DNA of 64,000 nt, taken from positions 62,001 to 126,000 of the forward strand of contig CAIUOG010000066.1 of NCBI GenBank assembly GCA_903900705.1, given 5' to 3'. The position numbers and the translations under genes were made by a program. Below, piece by piece: positions 53,301-60,721 of the stretch. The notes beneath the pieces are model-generated. The model did no database searches. It was given only the letters and a program-made list of their open reading frames with translations, and was not told the origin of the DNA. Origin of the DNA: an uncultured Acidobacteriia bacterium. Its GTDB lineage: Bacteria > Acidobacteriota > Terriglobia > Bryobacterales > Bryobacteraceae. Numbering within the stretch: position 1 is the stretch's first letter; every line of letters starts with the position of its first letter.

Positions 53301-53542
53301 GCAATCTCGTAAGCTCCCGCCGGCAGTCCCAGCAGGTGATAGTCGCCATGCGCGTCGGAGACTGCTTCGAAACGTGCCCCGGTGGCCTGTTGAATGCCGG
53401 AAACCTTGGCCTGCCCCACTCCGGCGCCGGAAGGGTCCTGCACCGTTCCGAACAGTTCCGCTCTGCCCGCCTGACCGAAGCAGGGCAGCGTCACCACGAA
53501 AAACAGAACCACCGGATAAGTCCGCAAGACACGCGTCACCAT
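50312..53542 (-). CDS. Oar-like TonB-dependent receptor (second)
   Basis: A 1076-residue outer-membrane receptor. It has a signal peptide (RVLRTYPVVLFFVVTLPCFGQ), an N-terminal carboxypeptidase-regulatory domain (about 25-110: LFGTVQDPSGAGVG), the plug signature SLPLDGRNFIPLVAL, and a long barrel ending in Phe (VGKLRF). It is larger than the receptor at 13705 and only distantly similar. The start could be GTG 53560, but ATG 53542 begins the signal peptide and lies 8 bases after TACGAT. The upstream DUF1080 gene reads in the same direction 57 bases away. Confidence 0.92.
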   Translation of the reverse strand: MVTRVLRTYPVVLFFVVTLPCFGQAGRAELFGTVQDPSGAGVGQAKVSGIQQATGARFEAVSDAHGDYHLLGLPAGAYEIAVSKAGFGDYRQTGVTLRIGDQARVDVKLALGQASESITVKADASLLETATGTVNYHVNGAQAESLPLDGRNFIPLVALSPGVALPGGGSLLPRINGSRPRTNEYLYDGISVLQPEPGQVVMYPVIDAIEEFRLNINAYSPEYGRSNGGTVMVIGKSGGNELHGSVFEFFRNEDLNARNYFAPAGPKPEFRRNQYGFTTGGPIQKNKTFFFADWQGTRLRTGVTRLSVVPTAAQANGIFTAAIYDPATSSGTTSPRTAFPGNTIPASRIDPLAAQVLHHYPAPNQAGANNYTRTGVEPDSQDQFDGRVDHVFSEKHRAFARYSFLRDDDNPVTFLPEGSGNLTSGVTGHAITRGDSVASEYDWTLAPTLLNQFRFGFTRRTVNQTSLQNGGISIPGAPASAFPSTLPIFTVTGFQQIGPTSSANTNFTTNVTEFLDTFSIVKGHHTIKFGTDIRREALYIVNPANPTGSYAFTTTGSNSSTGTGGNALASLMLGQVNAFSIDIQNQALRDRAHIAEFFVGDEWKVTDRLTVNAGTRYTLNFPSTEASNHAAIFNLRTQVLDFPHTARELGLGDFGPRAGIAFRPANSWVIRSGYGLIWFEQTGITTPFTLPQFPFVQTVGQQSQDNINPAFVLSKGPTVQVSAPNPNSGLGQGVFGVDRNVGSGYSQQWNFTVQKTFGQNLNFEAGYLGSKNTHLGLPESNLNQLPAADLAMGSALTVKVANPYFGQIPASSSLGQATITQQQLLRAFPRFTNVVLFRDNVADSEYEAFQAKLEQRVTRGLTFTFAYTFSKLIDDASTYFSQTIFTGPTLTTIGAADAFNRKLERDVSSGDIPRVFSAGWMYRIPRWWKISGWQIGGLARVQAGDAVPVTQATNNLSAFGYAVQRPNRVSNPNDFANRSASAWFNTAAFTTAGQYVIGNSSRNPVRGPGLQNADVMIGKTFQVRERIRFEFRAEAFNVSNTPPLNDPNGSYGSAAFGTITSAGNPRDFEFVGKLRF

Positions 53543-53579
53543 GTCTTGTAATCGTATCACTGTACTTTATGCAAGACAT
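53541..53579. promoter_or_regulatory. Inverted repeat over the receptor promoter
   Basis: ATGTCTTG (53541-53548) and CAAGACAT (53572-53579) form an exact 8-base dyad with 23 bases between arms. A minus-strand -10 like TACGAT (53551-53556) lies inside, and the left arm includes the start codon. A repressor bound here would block both transcription and start-site access. Confidence 0.45.
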
Positions 53580-53599
53580 TGTGCGGCGTCCCTGGTAAC

Positions 53600-54214
53600 T
53601 CACTTCTTCAGCGGCAGGATCCGCACGCTCCGAAACTCGATCTTGTACGTCGGCTGGCACTGAAAGCCAATGCCCCCCGAAGCATGCCGGCCATCCTCCG
53701 CATCCAGCACTGTTTTGCCGTTCAGCAGCACCAGGAAATGCTTGCCCGTAGCCGTGATGTCGTAATCGTTCCACTCATCGCCGATGATCTTCGCCGGTGG
53801 AGCCTTCACCGCGCCCACCAGACTTCCCGTATTAAATCCCGCCGGCTGGTAATCCCAGATCTGCAGTTCATAGCCGGTCTGGTGCGGCTGCCCCTCCTTC
53901 TGCGAACGCAGGAAAACACCGCTGTTCACCGTCTGCGCGCCGCGAAACTGCAGGCGCAGATGGAAGTCCGAATACTCCCCGTTGGTCCCGATCCACCCCG
54001 CCGTCGTGCCCGGGCAGGCAATCGCGCCATTCACCACCGCCCAGTCACCCGTCGCCTTGTCGTTGAACGTCTTGCGCGGCTCCCAGCCCCGCAGCGTTTT
54101 GCCGTCAAACAGCAGCGTCCAGCCCTCCTTCTTCTCGGCCGGCGTCAGCGCGTTGGGCTTGTCCGCCGCCGCCGCCAGGCATGCCGCGGCGGTCAGCAGG
54201 AAGAGCACTCTCAT
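53600..54214 (-). CDS. Secreted DUF1080 (3-keto-disaccharide hydrolase) protein
   Basis: A 204-residue exported protein. After the signal peptide (MRVLFLLTAAACLAAAA) the whole mature part is one DUF1080 domain, a concanavalin-like beta sandwich, with GWTLLFDGKTLRGWE, SDFHLRLQFRG, NSGVFLRSQ, GYELQIWD and a C-terminal IEFRSVRILPLK. Some members of this family hydrolyse 3-keto-glycosides. ATG 54214 is five bases after the stop of the aldolase-like gene upstream, so the two are an operon. An upstream in-frame extension is inside that gene and rejected. Confidence 0.9.
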   Translation of the reverse strand: MRVLFLLTAAACLAAAADKPNALTPAEKKEGWTLLFDGKTLRGWEPRKTFNDKATGDWAVVNGAIACPGTTAGWIGTNGEYSDFHLRLQFRGAQTVNSGVFLRSQKEGQPHQTGYELQIWDYQPAGFNTGSLVGAVKAPPAKIIGDEWNDYDITATGKHFLVLLNGKTVLDAEDGRHASGGIGFQCQPTYKIEFRSVRILPLKK

Positions 54215-54219
54215 CGTCG

Positions 54220-55191
54220 TCACCACGGCATCTGCCGTTTCGTGTATTTGCGACCGATCTCCGCCGCTTCCGCGCTCGCGGGACCAATCCGCACACCTTC
54301 CCGAATCATGTCGATCACATCGGTGGTCGTCATCGTATTTAGGAAGAACTTCCTGTTCGCCTTGCACGCCGCCAGAATGGTCGAGCGCGCGTCCTTCATC
54401 CTCGGATCATTCACCGCCCCGCGCCCCGACGGCACCCCCAGAGACAGCGCCATGTCGCCCGGCCCCCACTCGGCAAACGCCACGCCGGGAATCTTCAGAT
54501 TCCGGTCCGCGTTCGCGAGCGCATACTTATCTTCCAGCTTCAGCCCCAGCAGCAGTTCGCCCTTCGGATTGAGCGGCCACGGGTCGGCCTTTTCCATGTA
54601 CTCTTCCGTCGAAACGCCCCAGATTTCCGCCGCTGTCGCATTCCCGTGCACGCCGCGCCGGCCCTCTTTCAGACCATTCACGCCCACGCCTTCCGAATGC
54701 GTCGGAAACCGGATCGCTTCAATGAAAGCCCGCACCGCGCCGGGGTCGTCGGCATGCGTCAGCAGCACGCCATGGACGCCCGTCGCCAGCACCTGATTGA
54801 ACATCCACGCATTGGCCCGCACAGCGGCCTCGTCAGTGCCGTTTACCGGCACGTTCACAATCACCGTCGGCGTCCGGTGTCCGCTCCGCGTCGGACCGCC
54901 CTTCACCAGGCCCTTCATATATTCCGAAAGCCCCTTCACGTCGAACGGCGCATGTTCCATGTCATAGGCGATGTAGTCCGCATAGGTCTGCGAATCCTTC
55001 ACGCCCTGCTCGAACGTGCCCGTGGTGCCGGAATGCGAGCCCATGTAATAGATGGGCTGGTCTTCCGCCAGCAGTTCAATGGCGCGGTTAATATGCTTCG
55101 GCTTCGGAGCCTGCGCCAGTATGGTGCTTACGCCCGCCACGCAGCACAGCGCGGCCGTCAGCATCGCAAGGAATCTTCGGTTTTCGGTCAT
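54220..55191 (-). CDS. HpcH/HpaI aldolase-like protein with signal peptide
   Basis: A 323-residue protein with N-terminal export signal (RRFLAMLTAALCCVAGVSTILAQ). The fold resembles HpcH/HpaI-type 2-keto-3-deoxy sugar-acid aldolases: AYDMEHAPFD aligns with the family D-x-E-H segment, LKLEDKYAL with the metal-Glu region, and EWGPGDMALSLG with the G-P-x-D-L-x-x-S-L-G block. Known members act in the cytoplasm, so a secreted copy is odd. A Shine-Dalgarno AGGAGAG lies before the ATG. It is followed by the DUF1080 gene and a TonB-dependent receptor. Confidence 0.78.
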   Translation of the reverse strand: MTENRRFLAMLTAALCCVAGVSTILAQAPKPKHINRAIELLAEDQPIYYMGSHSGTTGTFEQGVKDSQTYADYIAYDMEHAPFDVKGLSEYMKGLVKGGPTRSGHRTPTVIVNVPVNGTDEAAVRANAWMFNQVLATGVHGVLLTHADDPGAVRAFIEAIRFPTHSEGVGVNGLKEGRRGVHGNATAAEIWGVSTEEYMEKADPWPLNPKGELLLGLKLEDKYALANADRNLKIPGVAFAEWGPGDMALSLGVPSGRGAVNDPRMKDARSTILAACKANRKFFLNTMTTTDVIDMIREGVRIGPASAEAAEIGRKYTKRQMPW

Positions 55192-55273
55192 TCAGATCTC
55201 TCCTGAAAAGGGTTGGCCCGAATGACTCTATTACAACCGGATCAGCGTTGCAAGGGCGCTCAGCAGCGCCCGT

Positions 55274-56107
55274 TCACCAGAGCCGCAACAGCGTGGAGGG
55301 CTCCAGATAAACCCCCTGCCACCGCACCGCGAAATGCAGGTGTGGTCCGGTCACCCGCCCGCTGGAACCACTCTTTGCAATTGGCGCGCCCTTCTCCACC
55401 GCGTCGCCCTCTTTCACCAGGAACTTCGACAAATGCATATACAGCGTGAACAGCGAGTCCCCATGGTCAAGCGTCACCAGCCCGCCCTCGAAATACATGT
55501 CGCGCGCAATCACCACCCGCCCGGCATTGGCCGCATGCACTTCCGTCCCCATCGCGGCCGCATAATCCAGCCCCTGGTGCACGCTCTTCGTCTTGCCGTT
55601 ATAAACCCGCCGCACGCCGAACGATGACGTAAACCGCGTCGGCGCGGGAGCCGTAAACGCTCCGTTCCAAAACCGCTCCGCCGGCGATGCCGCGAACACC
55701 TTCGTCCGGAACACCCGCTCCTCATCGATCCGCGCCTGTACTTCCACCGGAGGTTCCACAAACCGGTCCGGCACCGTAATCACGGATGATCGGTAGGCAT
55801 GCGGCGTCACCACCACATCCATATGCTGATCCCCGAATGCCAGCGGATACTTCCCCACCTTGCGATCCAGATCCACGCCGGCCAGCGCGCTGAATCCCGC
55901 GCCATCCCGCCGGAATTCAATCGTCTTTTCGAGCCAGGTCGCCGTCCCCGAAATCGTCTTCGAGCGAAACAGAATCGGCGCGCCGGGGAACACCGGATGC
56001 GGCGTCCAGCGCACCGGACCCGCCTCGGCGGCGCCAGGCAGAGCCGCCCGCGTCTGCGCCACAGCCGGCAATCCAATCGAATACAGCAATGCCTCGCGCC
56101 GCGTCAT
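55274..56107 (-). CDS. M23 family metallopeptidase (LytM-type)
   Basis: A 277-residue exported peptidase. The C-terminal LytM domain (about 155-277) has VHQGLDYAAAMGTEV with the His and Asp zinc ligands, VTLDHGDSLFTLYMHLSKFLV and GPHLHFAVRW with the H-x-H. The region before is a beta-rich domain. Enzymes of this family cut peptidoglycan cross-bridges or act as cell-wall remodelling partners. The N terminus MTRREALLYSIGLPAVA has an Arg pair and a short hydrophobic stretch, so Sec or Tat export cannot be distinguished. The start at 56107 lies 7 bases after TACGCT. Confidence 0.92.
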   Translation of the reverse strand: MTRREALLYSIGLPAVAQTRAALPGAAEAGPVRWTPHPVFPGAPILFRSKTISGTATWLEKTIEFRRDGAGFSALAGVDLDRKVGKYPLAFGDQHMDVVVTPHAYRSSVITVPDRFVEPPVEVQARIDEERVFRTKVFAASPAERFWNGAFTAPAPTRFTSSFGVRRVYNGKTKSVHQGLDYAAAMGTEVHAANAGRVVIARDMYFEGGLVTLDHGDSLFTLYMHLSKFLVKEGDAVEKGAPIAKSGSSGRVTGPHLHFAVRWQGVYLEPSTLLRLW

Positions 56108-56114
56108 GGCGATC

Positions 56115-56151
56115 AGCGTAGCACGCGCCCGTCCCAAAGCATGAGTAGAAT
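56115..56151. promoter_or_regulatory. Divergent promoter pair between M23 peptidase and ceramidase-like gene
   Basis: Minus strand TACGCT (56115-56120) ends 7 bases before ATG 56107. Plus strand TAGAAT (56146-56151) ends 9 bases before ATG 56161. The whole intergenic space is 53 bases, so -35 regions overlap. Confidence 0.45.
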
Positions 56152-56160
56152 CGAAGTTCC

Positions 56161-57504
56161 ATGGCGAAACGCTTTCTCCCTCTGACCTGCCTCCTGGCCG
56201 CCCTTGCCGCCCTGCCCGCGCACGCCGCCATGCAGGCCGGCGTCGCCACGCTCGACATCACTCCTCAAGACCCCATCTGGCTCGGTGGCTTCGCCGCCCG
56301 CACCCGGCCCTCCGAAGGCATCCGCCAGCGCATCTTCGCCAAAGCCCTTTCCCTGCGCGATGAGAAAGGCGTCACCGCCGTCCTGATCACCGCCGATCTG
56401 CTTGGCTTCACCGGTGAACTCTCCTCCTCCGTCGCCACGCGGGTCGACGCGAAATATCACATTCCCCGCCGCCTGCTCATCTTCAACGCCTCTCACACCC
56501 ACAGCGCCCCGGTCATCGGCTCACAACTCGCCCCCGCTTACCCCCTCACAGACGCTGATCGCGCTGTCATCAACCGGTACGCCGCCTGGCTGGACGCGCA
56601 GTTGGTCGACCTCGTGGGCCGTTCGCTCGCCAGCCTCCAGCCCGCGCAACTCACCTTCGGCCAGACCCTCGCCGGCCTCGCCGTCAATCGTCGCCGCGTC
56701 GGCAACCCCGAATATCCGGATGTCATCGATCCCGACCTTCCCGTGCTCATCGTCCGCGACCTCACCGGTAAGCCCCGCGCCATTCTCTTCGGCTACGCCT
56801 GCCACAACACCACGCTTGACGATCAGCTCATCAGCGGCGATTGGGCAGGCTTCGCGCAATCCGCCGTCGAGTCGAAGTATCCCGGCGCAGTCGCCCTGTT
56901 TGTGCAGAACTGCGGCGCGGACGCCAACCCCTTGCCCCGCCACACCGAGGCCCTCGCGAAGATGCATGGTGAGGTCGTCGCCGCCGCCGTCGCGGAAGTT
57001 GTGAACGGCAAGCCCCGCAAGGTGGATGGCGACATCCAGGCCGCCTTCAAAGAAACGGATCTCCCTCTCGAACCCGCGCCAGGCCGCGCTGAATGGACGC
57101 GCCGCACCACCATCGACAGTGAAATGAACCGCCGCCACGCCCGACTCATGCTGCAGCTTCTGGATCGCGACGGCCATCTGCCCGCCTCCCACATCTGGCA
57201 GGCGCAGGTTCTGAAGATCGGCACGGGCTTCACCCTGCTCGCTCTCGGCGGAGAAGTCGTGGCCGACTACGCACTGCGCTTCAAACGCCGTTATGGCTTT
57301 CAGAGCCTCTGGGTCGCCGGGTACTCCAATGAGGTGTTCGCCTACATCCCCTCGAAACGCATCTGGGAGGAAGGCGGCTACGAGGGCGGCGGCGCCATGA
57401 TCCCTTATGGCCTGCCCAACCGCTTTCAGTCGAATGTGGAAGATCTCGTTGCCGGAACGGTGGAAGAACTCATGTCGTCTGTCGGAAACCGGCCCCTCAA
57501 CTAA
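56161..57504 (+). CDS. Neutral/alkaline ceramidase-like secreted protein
   Basis: A 447-residue exported protein. The signal peptide is followed by AGVATLDITPQDPIWLGGFAAR, the entry of the neutral/alkaline non-lysosomal ceramidase N-terminal domain. NASHTHSAP and FGYACHNTTL then supply His ligands of the zinc site, and FVQNCGADANP is also typical. The family includes true ceramidases and many bacterial proteins of unknown substrate; at 447 residues it is shorter than full ceramidases, lacking the C-terminal Ig-like domain. Substrate is therefore left open. It converges with the next gene over six bases. Confidence 0.85.
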   Translation: MAKRFLPLTCLLAALAALPAHAAMQAGVATLDITPQDPIWLGGFAARTRPSEGIRQRIFAKALSLRDEKGVTAVLITADLLGFTGELSSSVATRVDAKYHIPRRLLIFNASHTHSAPVIGSQLAPAYPLTDADRAVINRYAAWLDAQLVDLVGRSLASLQPAQLTFGQTLAGLAVNRRRVGNPEYPDVIDPDLPVLIVRDLTGKPRAILFGYACHNTTLDDQLISGDWAGFAQSAVESKYPGAVALFVQNCGADANPLPRHTEALAKMHGEVVAAAVAEVVNGKPRKVDGDIQAAFKETDLPLEPAPGRAEWTRRTTIDSEMNRRHARLMLQLLDRDGHLPASHIWQAQVLKIGTGFTLLALGGEVVADYALRFKRRYGFQSLWVAGYSNEVFAYIPSKRIWEEGGYEGGGAMIPYGLPNRFQSNVEDLVAGTVEELMSSVGNRPLN

Positions 57505-57510
57505 CGGAAC

Positions 57511-59574
57511 TCAGTACTTCGCCGCGGCCCACTTCTTCCAGAGCGCCTCGTCCGTCAGCATTTTCATAAACAACCCGCCCACCACCGAACGCGCCTGAAA
57601 GCCCCGCTGCTTCGCGTCTTTTGTCCAGTACCAGTCCGTCAGCGGCACCCGCGACGGCGATTCATTCGCGAACTTCCAGGTCGGCTCAATCAGCGCGTCA
57701 AAATCCCCGCGCGATTTCGCCAGCGACGCCGTCCAGTAAATCCAGTCGAGCTTCGTATATTCCGACCGGTTATCGAGCGGCAGCCCGTAAGCGTTCTGGT
57801 GGGCCTTGTAAAACGCGATCTCCTTCTCCGCCACCACCGCCGGAAACAGATGCAGCCCCAACACCGTATCCCAGATCAGATTGTACTTCTGGCTCCACGT
57901 GCCCGGCTTGTCGAACGCCAGAACGTAGTGGTCGCCATCCGCCGCCATCGTCACCCAGCGTGTGGCAAACTCCTGCGCGGTCCTGCGATAAGCCGCCGCC
58001 TCGGCCGTGTGCCCCAGCGTCTGCGCCAGTTGCGCATACGCGCCCAGCGCCACAATCGCTTTGATCGACAGGTTCGAGTTGTGCGCCAGGTGTCCGGCAA
58101 AGTCGTCCGTGGACAGCTGATTCTCCGGGTCCAGCCCCTTGTCTTTCAGATACGCTGCCCACCTGGTCAGCGCGGGCCAGTACCGCCGCGCCAGCGCCGT
58201 ATCCCCTTCCGCATGCGCCATCGCCGCCGTCAGGATAATCATGTTGCTCGATTCCTCCACCGGCATCTGGTTCTCTTCCGTCTTCTCGCCGCCGCCATAA
58301 ACCTGCCCGTTCGCCTTCGGATACCGGCCCAGATCATGCGGCGCGAAGTCAAACCGCCAGCGCGGCATCGACGCATACGCCATCACCGGCTCCACAGACC
58401 CCTGCAACAGCTTCGGATTCAGCAGCAGATACAGCGGCGCGCTCGGATAAAAAACATCCACCGTGTCGATGCACCCATTCGAGAAGTTCTCTTTCGGGAA
58501 AAACAGCAGCGTCCCATCCGCGTCCACCGCCAGCTTGTGCGCCGCAATCGACTGCCGGTAAGCCAGCGCATTCATCTGCGCAAAACTCTCTCCGCCCGCC
58601 TTGCGAAGGTCCGCCATCAGGTCCCGGTCAAACGCCTCCGCGCGGGCCGTCAGCGATGTGAAATCGTGTTCCGCCGCCGTCAGCAAATCACCCGCCGATG
58701 CCCCGTTGCGCCGCCAGTACGCCCGCACGCGCCGCTCCAGATACGTCATCGACCACAGATCGTCATATGCGATCAAAATGTGTCTTGCGACCGCCGTCGT
58801 GCCCACTGAACCGAGCGACATCGCCACTGCCAGCCCCGGAGCATTCCGCCCCGTCCCCGGCCGGTTCGTATCCGTGTCATCCACCACCGGCAGCGCCCCG
58901 CCGCCTGTAAACGCGGTGCGCGCCGCGCCCAGGCTCATCGCCGCTTCCGTCGCATGCGCATTGCCCGGCGCGGCCACGTACAGGTAGCCCCAGTCGATCC
59001 GCAGATTGTCCCCGTCTTTTTCGAGCACCGGCTGCTGCTGCGATCCCAGCCGCAGCGCCTGCATCCCCTCCAACTGGAAGCGCGACCACTCCACCGCCTG
59101 CTCCGGCGCGTTCACCGCCAGCGCCGCCGAGGCATCGAAATACACCTGCACCTCATGCCCTTTGCCATCGGCCGACGTCGCTTCCCACACCAGATACGTC
59201 ACCGGACGCGAGAGCGCCTCCAGGTCCTTCGGCAGCGCGGGCGTCAGAAACGTCAGCTTCAGCCGGATACCGGCGCCTTCAAACCCATAGATCGTGCGCG
59301 TCGGCAGCACTTCCACCTTCTGCTGCGGCAGCGCCGGCAAAGCGCGCGGATCACGCCCCATGATCCGAAACGTCTGGCCGTCAATGCGAACCAGTGACGT
59401 GATCGCCTGGTCTGTCCCGGTCCAGTGCTTCGTGTTCTCGTCCGTCAGCTTGTCGGCCATCGACCACACGCTGAAGTAAGGATCATGCGCGATCAGCGGC
59501 ACTGCCGGCGGCCGGAAGGCCTGTTGCGCGAAAGCTGTTAAACAGAGGAATGCGAGCAGGGAGAGGCGTGTCAA
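57511..59574 (-). CDS. Secreted glutaminase A-like protein (DUF4965/DUF1793)
   Basis: A 687-residue exported protein. After a signal peptide (SLLAFLCLTAFAQ) it starts with the family opening FRPPAVPLIAHDPYFSVWSMAD. A beta-rich N-terminal part (DUF5127-like), a DUF4965 segment and an alpha-toroid-like C-terminal part (DUF1793) follow. Fungal relatives are extracellular glutaminases; bacterial members are mostly uncharacterised. The start codon is TTG 59574, with GGAGG three to eight bases upstream, a strong ribosome-binding site. Confidence 0.85.
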   Translation of the reverse strand: MTRLSLLAFLCLTAFAQQAFRPPAVPLIAHDPYFSVWSMADKLTDENTKHWTGTDQAITSLVRIDGQTFRIMGRDPRALPALPQQKVEVLPTRTIYGFEGAGIRLKLTFLTPALPKDLEALSRPVTYLVWEATSADGKGHEVQVYFDASAALAVNAPEQAVEWSRFQLEGMQALRLGSQQQPVLEKDGDNLRIDWGYLYVAAPGNAHATEAAMSLGAARTAFTGGGALPVVDDTDTNRPGTGRNAPGLAVAMSLGSVGTTAVARHILIAYDDLWSMTYLERRVRAYWRRNGASAGDLLTAAEHDFTSLTARAEAFDRDLMADLRKAGGESFAQMNALAYRQSIAAHKLAVDADGTLLFFPKENFSNGCIDTVDVFYPSAPLYLLLNPKLLQGSVEPVMAYASMPRWRFDFAPHDLGRYPKANGQVYGGGEKTEENQMPVEESSNMIILTAAMAHAEGDTALARRYWPALTRWAAYLKDKGLDPENQLSTDDFAGHLAHNSNLSIKAIVALGAYAQLAQTLGHTAEAAAYRRTAQEFATRWVTMAADGDHYVLAFDKPGTWSQKYNLIWDTVLGLHLFPAVVAEKEIAFYKAHQNAYGLPLDNRSEYTKLDWIYWTASLAKSRGDFDALIEPTWKFANESPSRVPLTDWYWTKDAKQRGFQARSVVGGLFMKMLTDEALWKKWAAAKY

Positions 59575-59596
59575 AACACCTCCAATTTACATCAGG

Positions 59597-60694
59597 CTAC
59601 TGTTTCAGACCCGCGTTTCCCAGAGCCATCACCGCGTATGCCGTCGCCGCGTCGCTCATAAACAGCCCCGCGTCATAAGTCGGCTCGCGCTTCTTGTTCA
59701 GCGACGTGGCCACCCAGCGCCCGTCCGCCGCATTCTGGCTGCCGCGCAGCCAGCCCAACGCCCGCTCCAGCGCAGGCTTTGTGTCTGCCGCGCCCAGTTG
59801 TTCCAGCGCAAACGCCACCAGCCCCGTCGCATATCCATCGCTTCCCGCATCCAGCGGCGTGTTGTCGCGCCGCTTCCACGTCCCCACCATCGCGGACATA
59901 CTGAAGCCCCCGTCAGCGCCCTGTTTCGTCAGCGTCTCCGCCACAATCGCTTTCTGTTGTTCCGCCGTCAGCAACCCCGGCAGCTTTGCCGACGCCCACA
60001 ACAGCACCACGCGGTCCAGCGGCGTCTGCGCGGCCATGTTCTTCACCAGCCAGGCATTCATCAGCTTCACGCCCGCCTGAATGCCCGGTTCGGAGCGGTA
60101 ATCGCCCGGCGCAGTCCCCACCGCAATCGCCGCCAGCGCCGTTCCGTAGAACTGGGAATCACCCTCCCAGGGCGCGTTATGGAATTGCAGCCAGGCCCAC
60201 GTGCCGTTCATGTCCGGGCTCTTCAGCTGCAGCGCCCACATGTTGTCCAGGGCAAGCCGCGCATCGTCACTCAGCCTGCCCGAAGCCGCGTCGCGCGAAG
60301 CCAGAATCAGCGCGTTCAGAATTGCCTCCGTCCCCCGCGATTCCGACGTCTTTGGCAAACCCCGCGCCTGATCCGGATAAAACGGCTCCATCTCTTTCCA
60401 CGCCCGCACGCGCTTCGTGATGTTCTCGTACATCCGGGCCTCATTCGCGGAGGGCTTCTGCTCTGCCAGCGCGGGCCGCAGATAAGCCCGACCCATCGCA
60501 TAAGGCGTCAGCGTATGGCAGGACACGCAGAAGGTCCCATGGTCCCTCTGTGCGCTCGGCCAGTCCATCCACCAGGCTGCGCGCCCATCCAGATAGGCCG
60601 CGGCCGCCTTCGGACTCCACCCCGCGGTCTGTCCGAACGCCGGAACCACCACCAGAATCGCTAAAATCGCCGCACCACAGGAAATCATTCGCAC
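59597..60694 (-). CDS. Secreted heme c protein with terpenoid-cyclase-like toroid
   Basis: A 365-residue exported protein with signal peptide (GAAILAILVVVPAFGQ). A single CVSCH heme c motif lies near residue 56-60, followed by TLTPYAMGRAYLR. From about residue 115 on are repeated helical units (ILNALILAS, MWALQL, TWAWLQF, SDGYATGLVAFALEQLG, ATAYAVMALGNAG) that recall squalene-cyclase/prenyltransferase-type alpha-alpha toroids. I know of no described enzyme with this pairing. It sits 27 bases downstream of the polyferredoxin gene and is probably cotranscribed, so electron transfer is likely. The start could be GTG 60694 or ATG 60688. Confidence 0.7.
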   Translation of the reverse strand: MRMISCGAAILAILVVVPAFGQTAGWSPKAAAAYLDGRAAWWMDWPSAQRDHGTFCVSCHTLTPYAMGRAYLRPALAEQKPSANEARMYENITKRVRAWKEMEPFYPDQARGLPKTSESRGTEAILNALILASRDAASGRLSDDARLALDNMWALQLKSPDMNGTWAWLQFHNAPWEGDSQFYGTALAAIAVGTAPGDYRSEPGIQAGVKLMNAWLVKNMAAQTPLDRVVLLWASAKLPGLLTAEQQKAIVAETLTKQGADGGFSMSAMVGTWKRRDNTPLDAGSDGYATGLVAFALEQLGAADTKPALERALGWLRGSQNAADGRWVATSLNKKREPTYDAGLFMSDAATAYAVMALGNAGLKQ

Positions 60695-60721
60695 AATAGC
60701 TAAAAGAATAGCCTGATCCGC

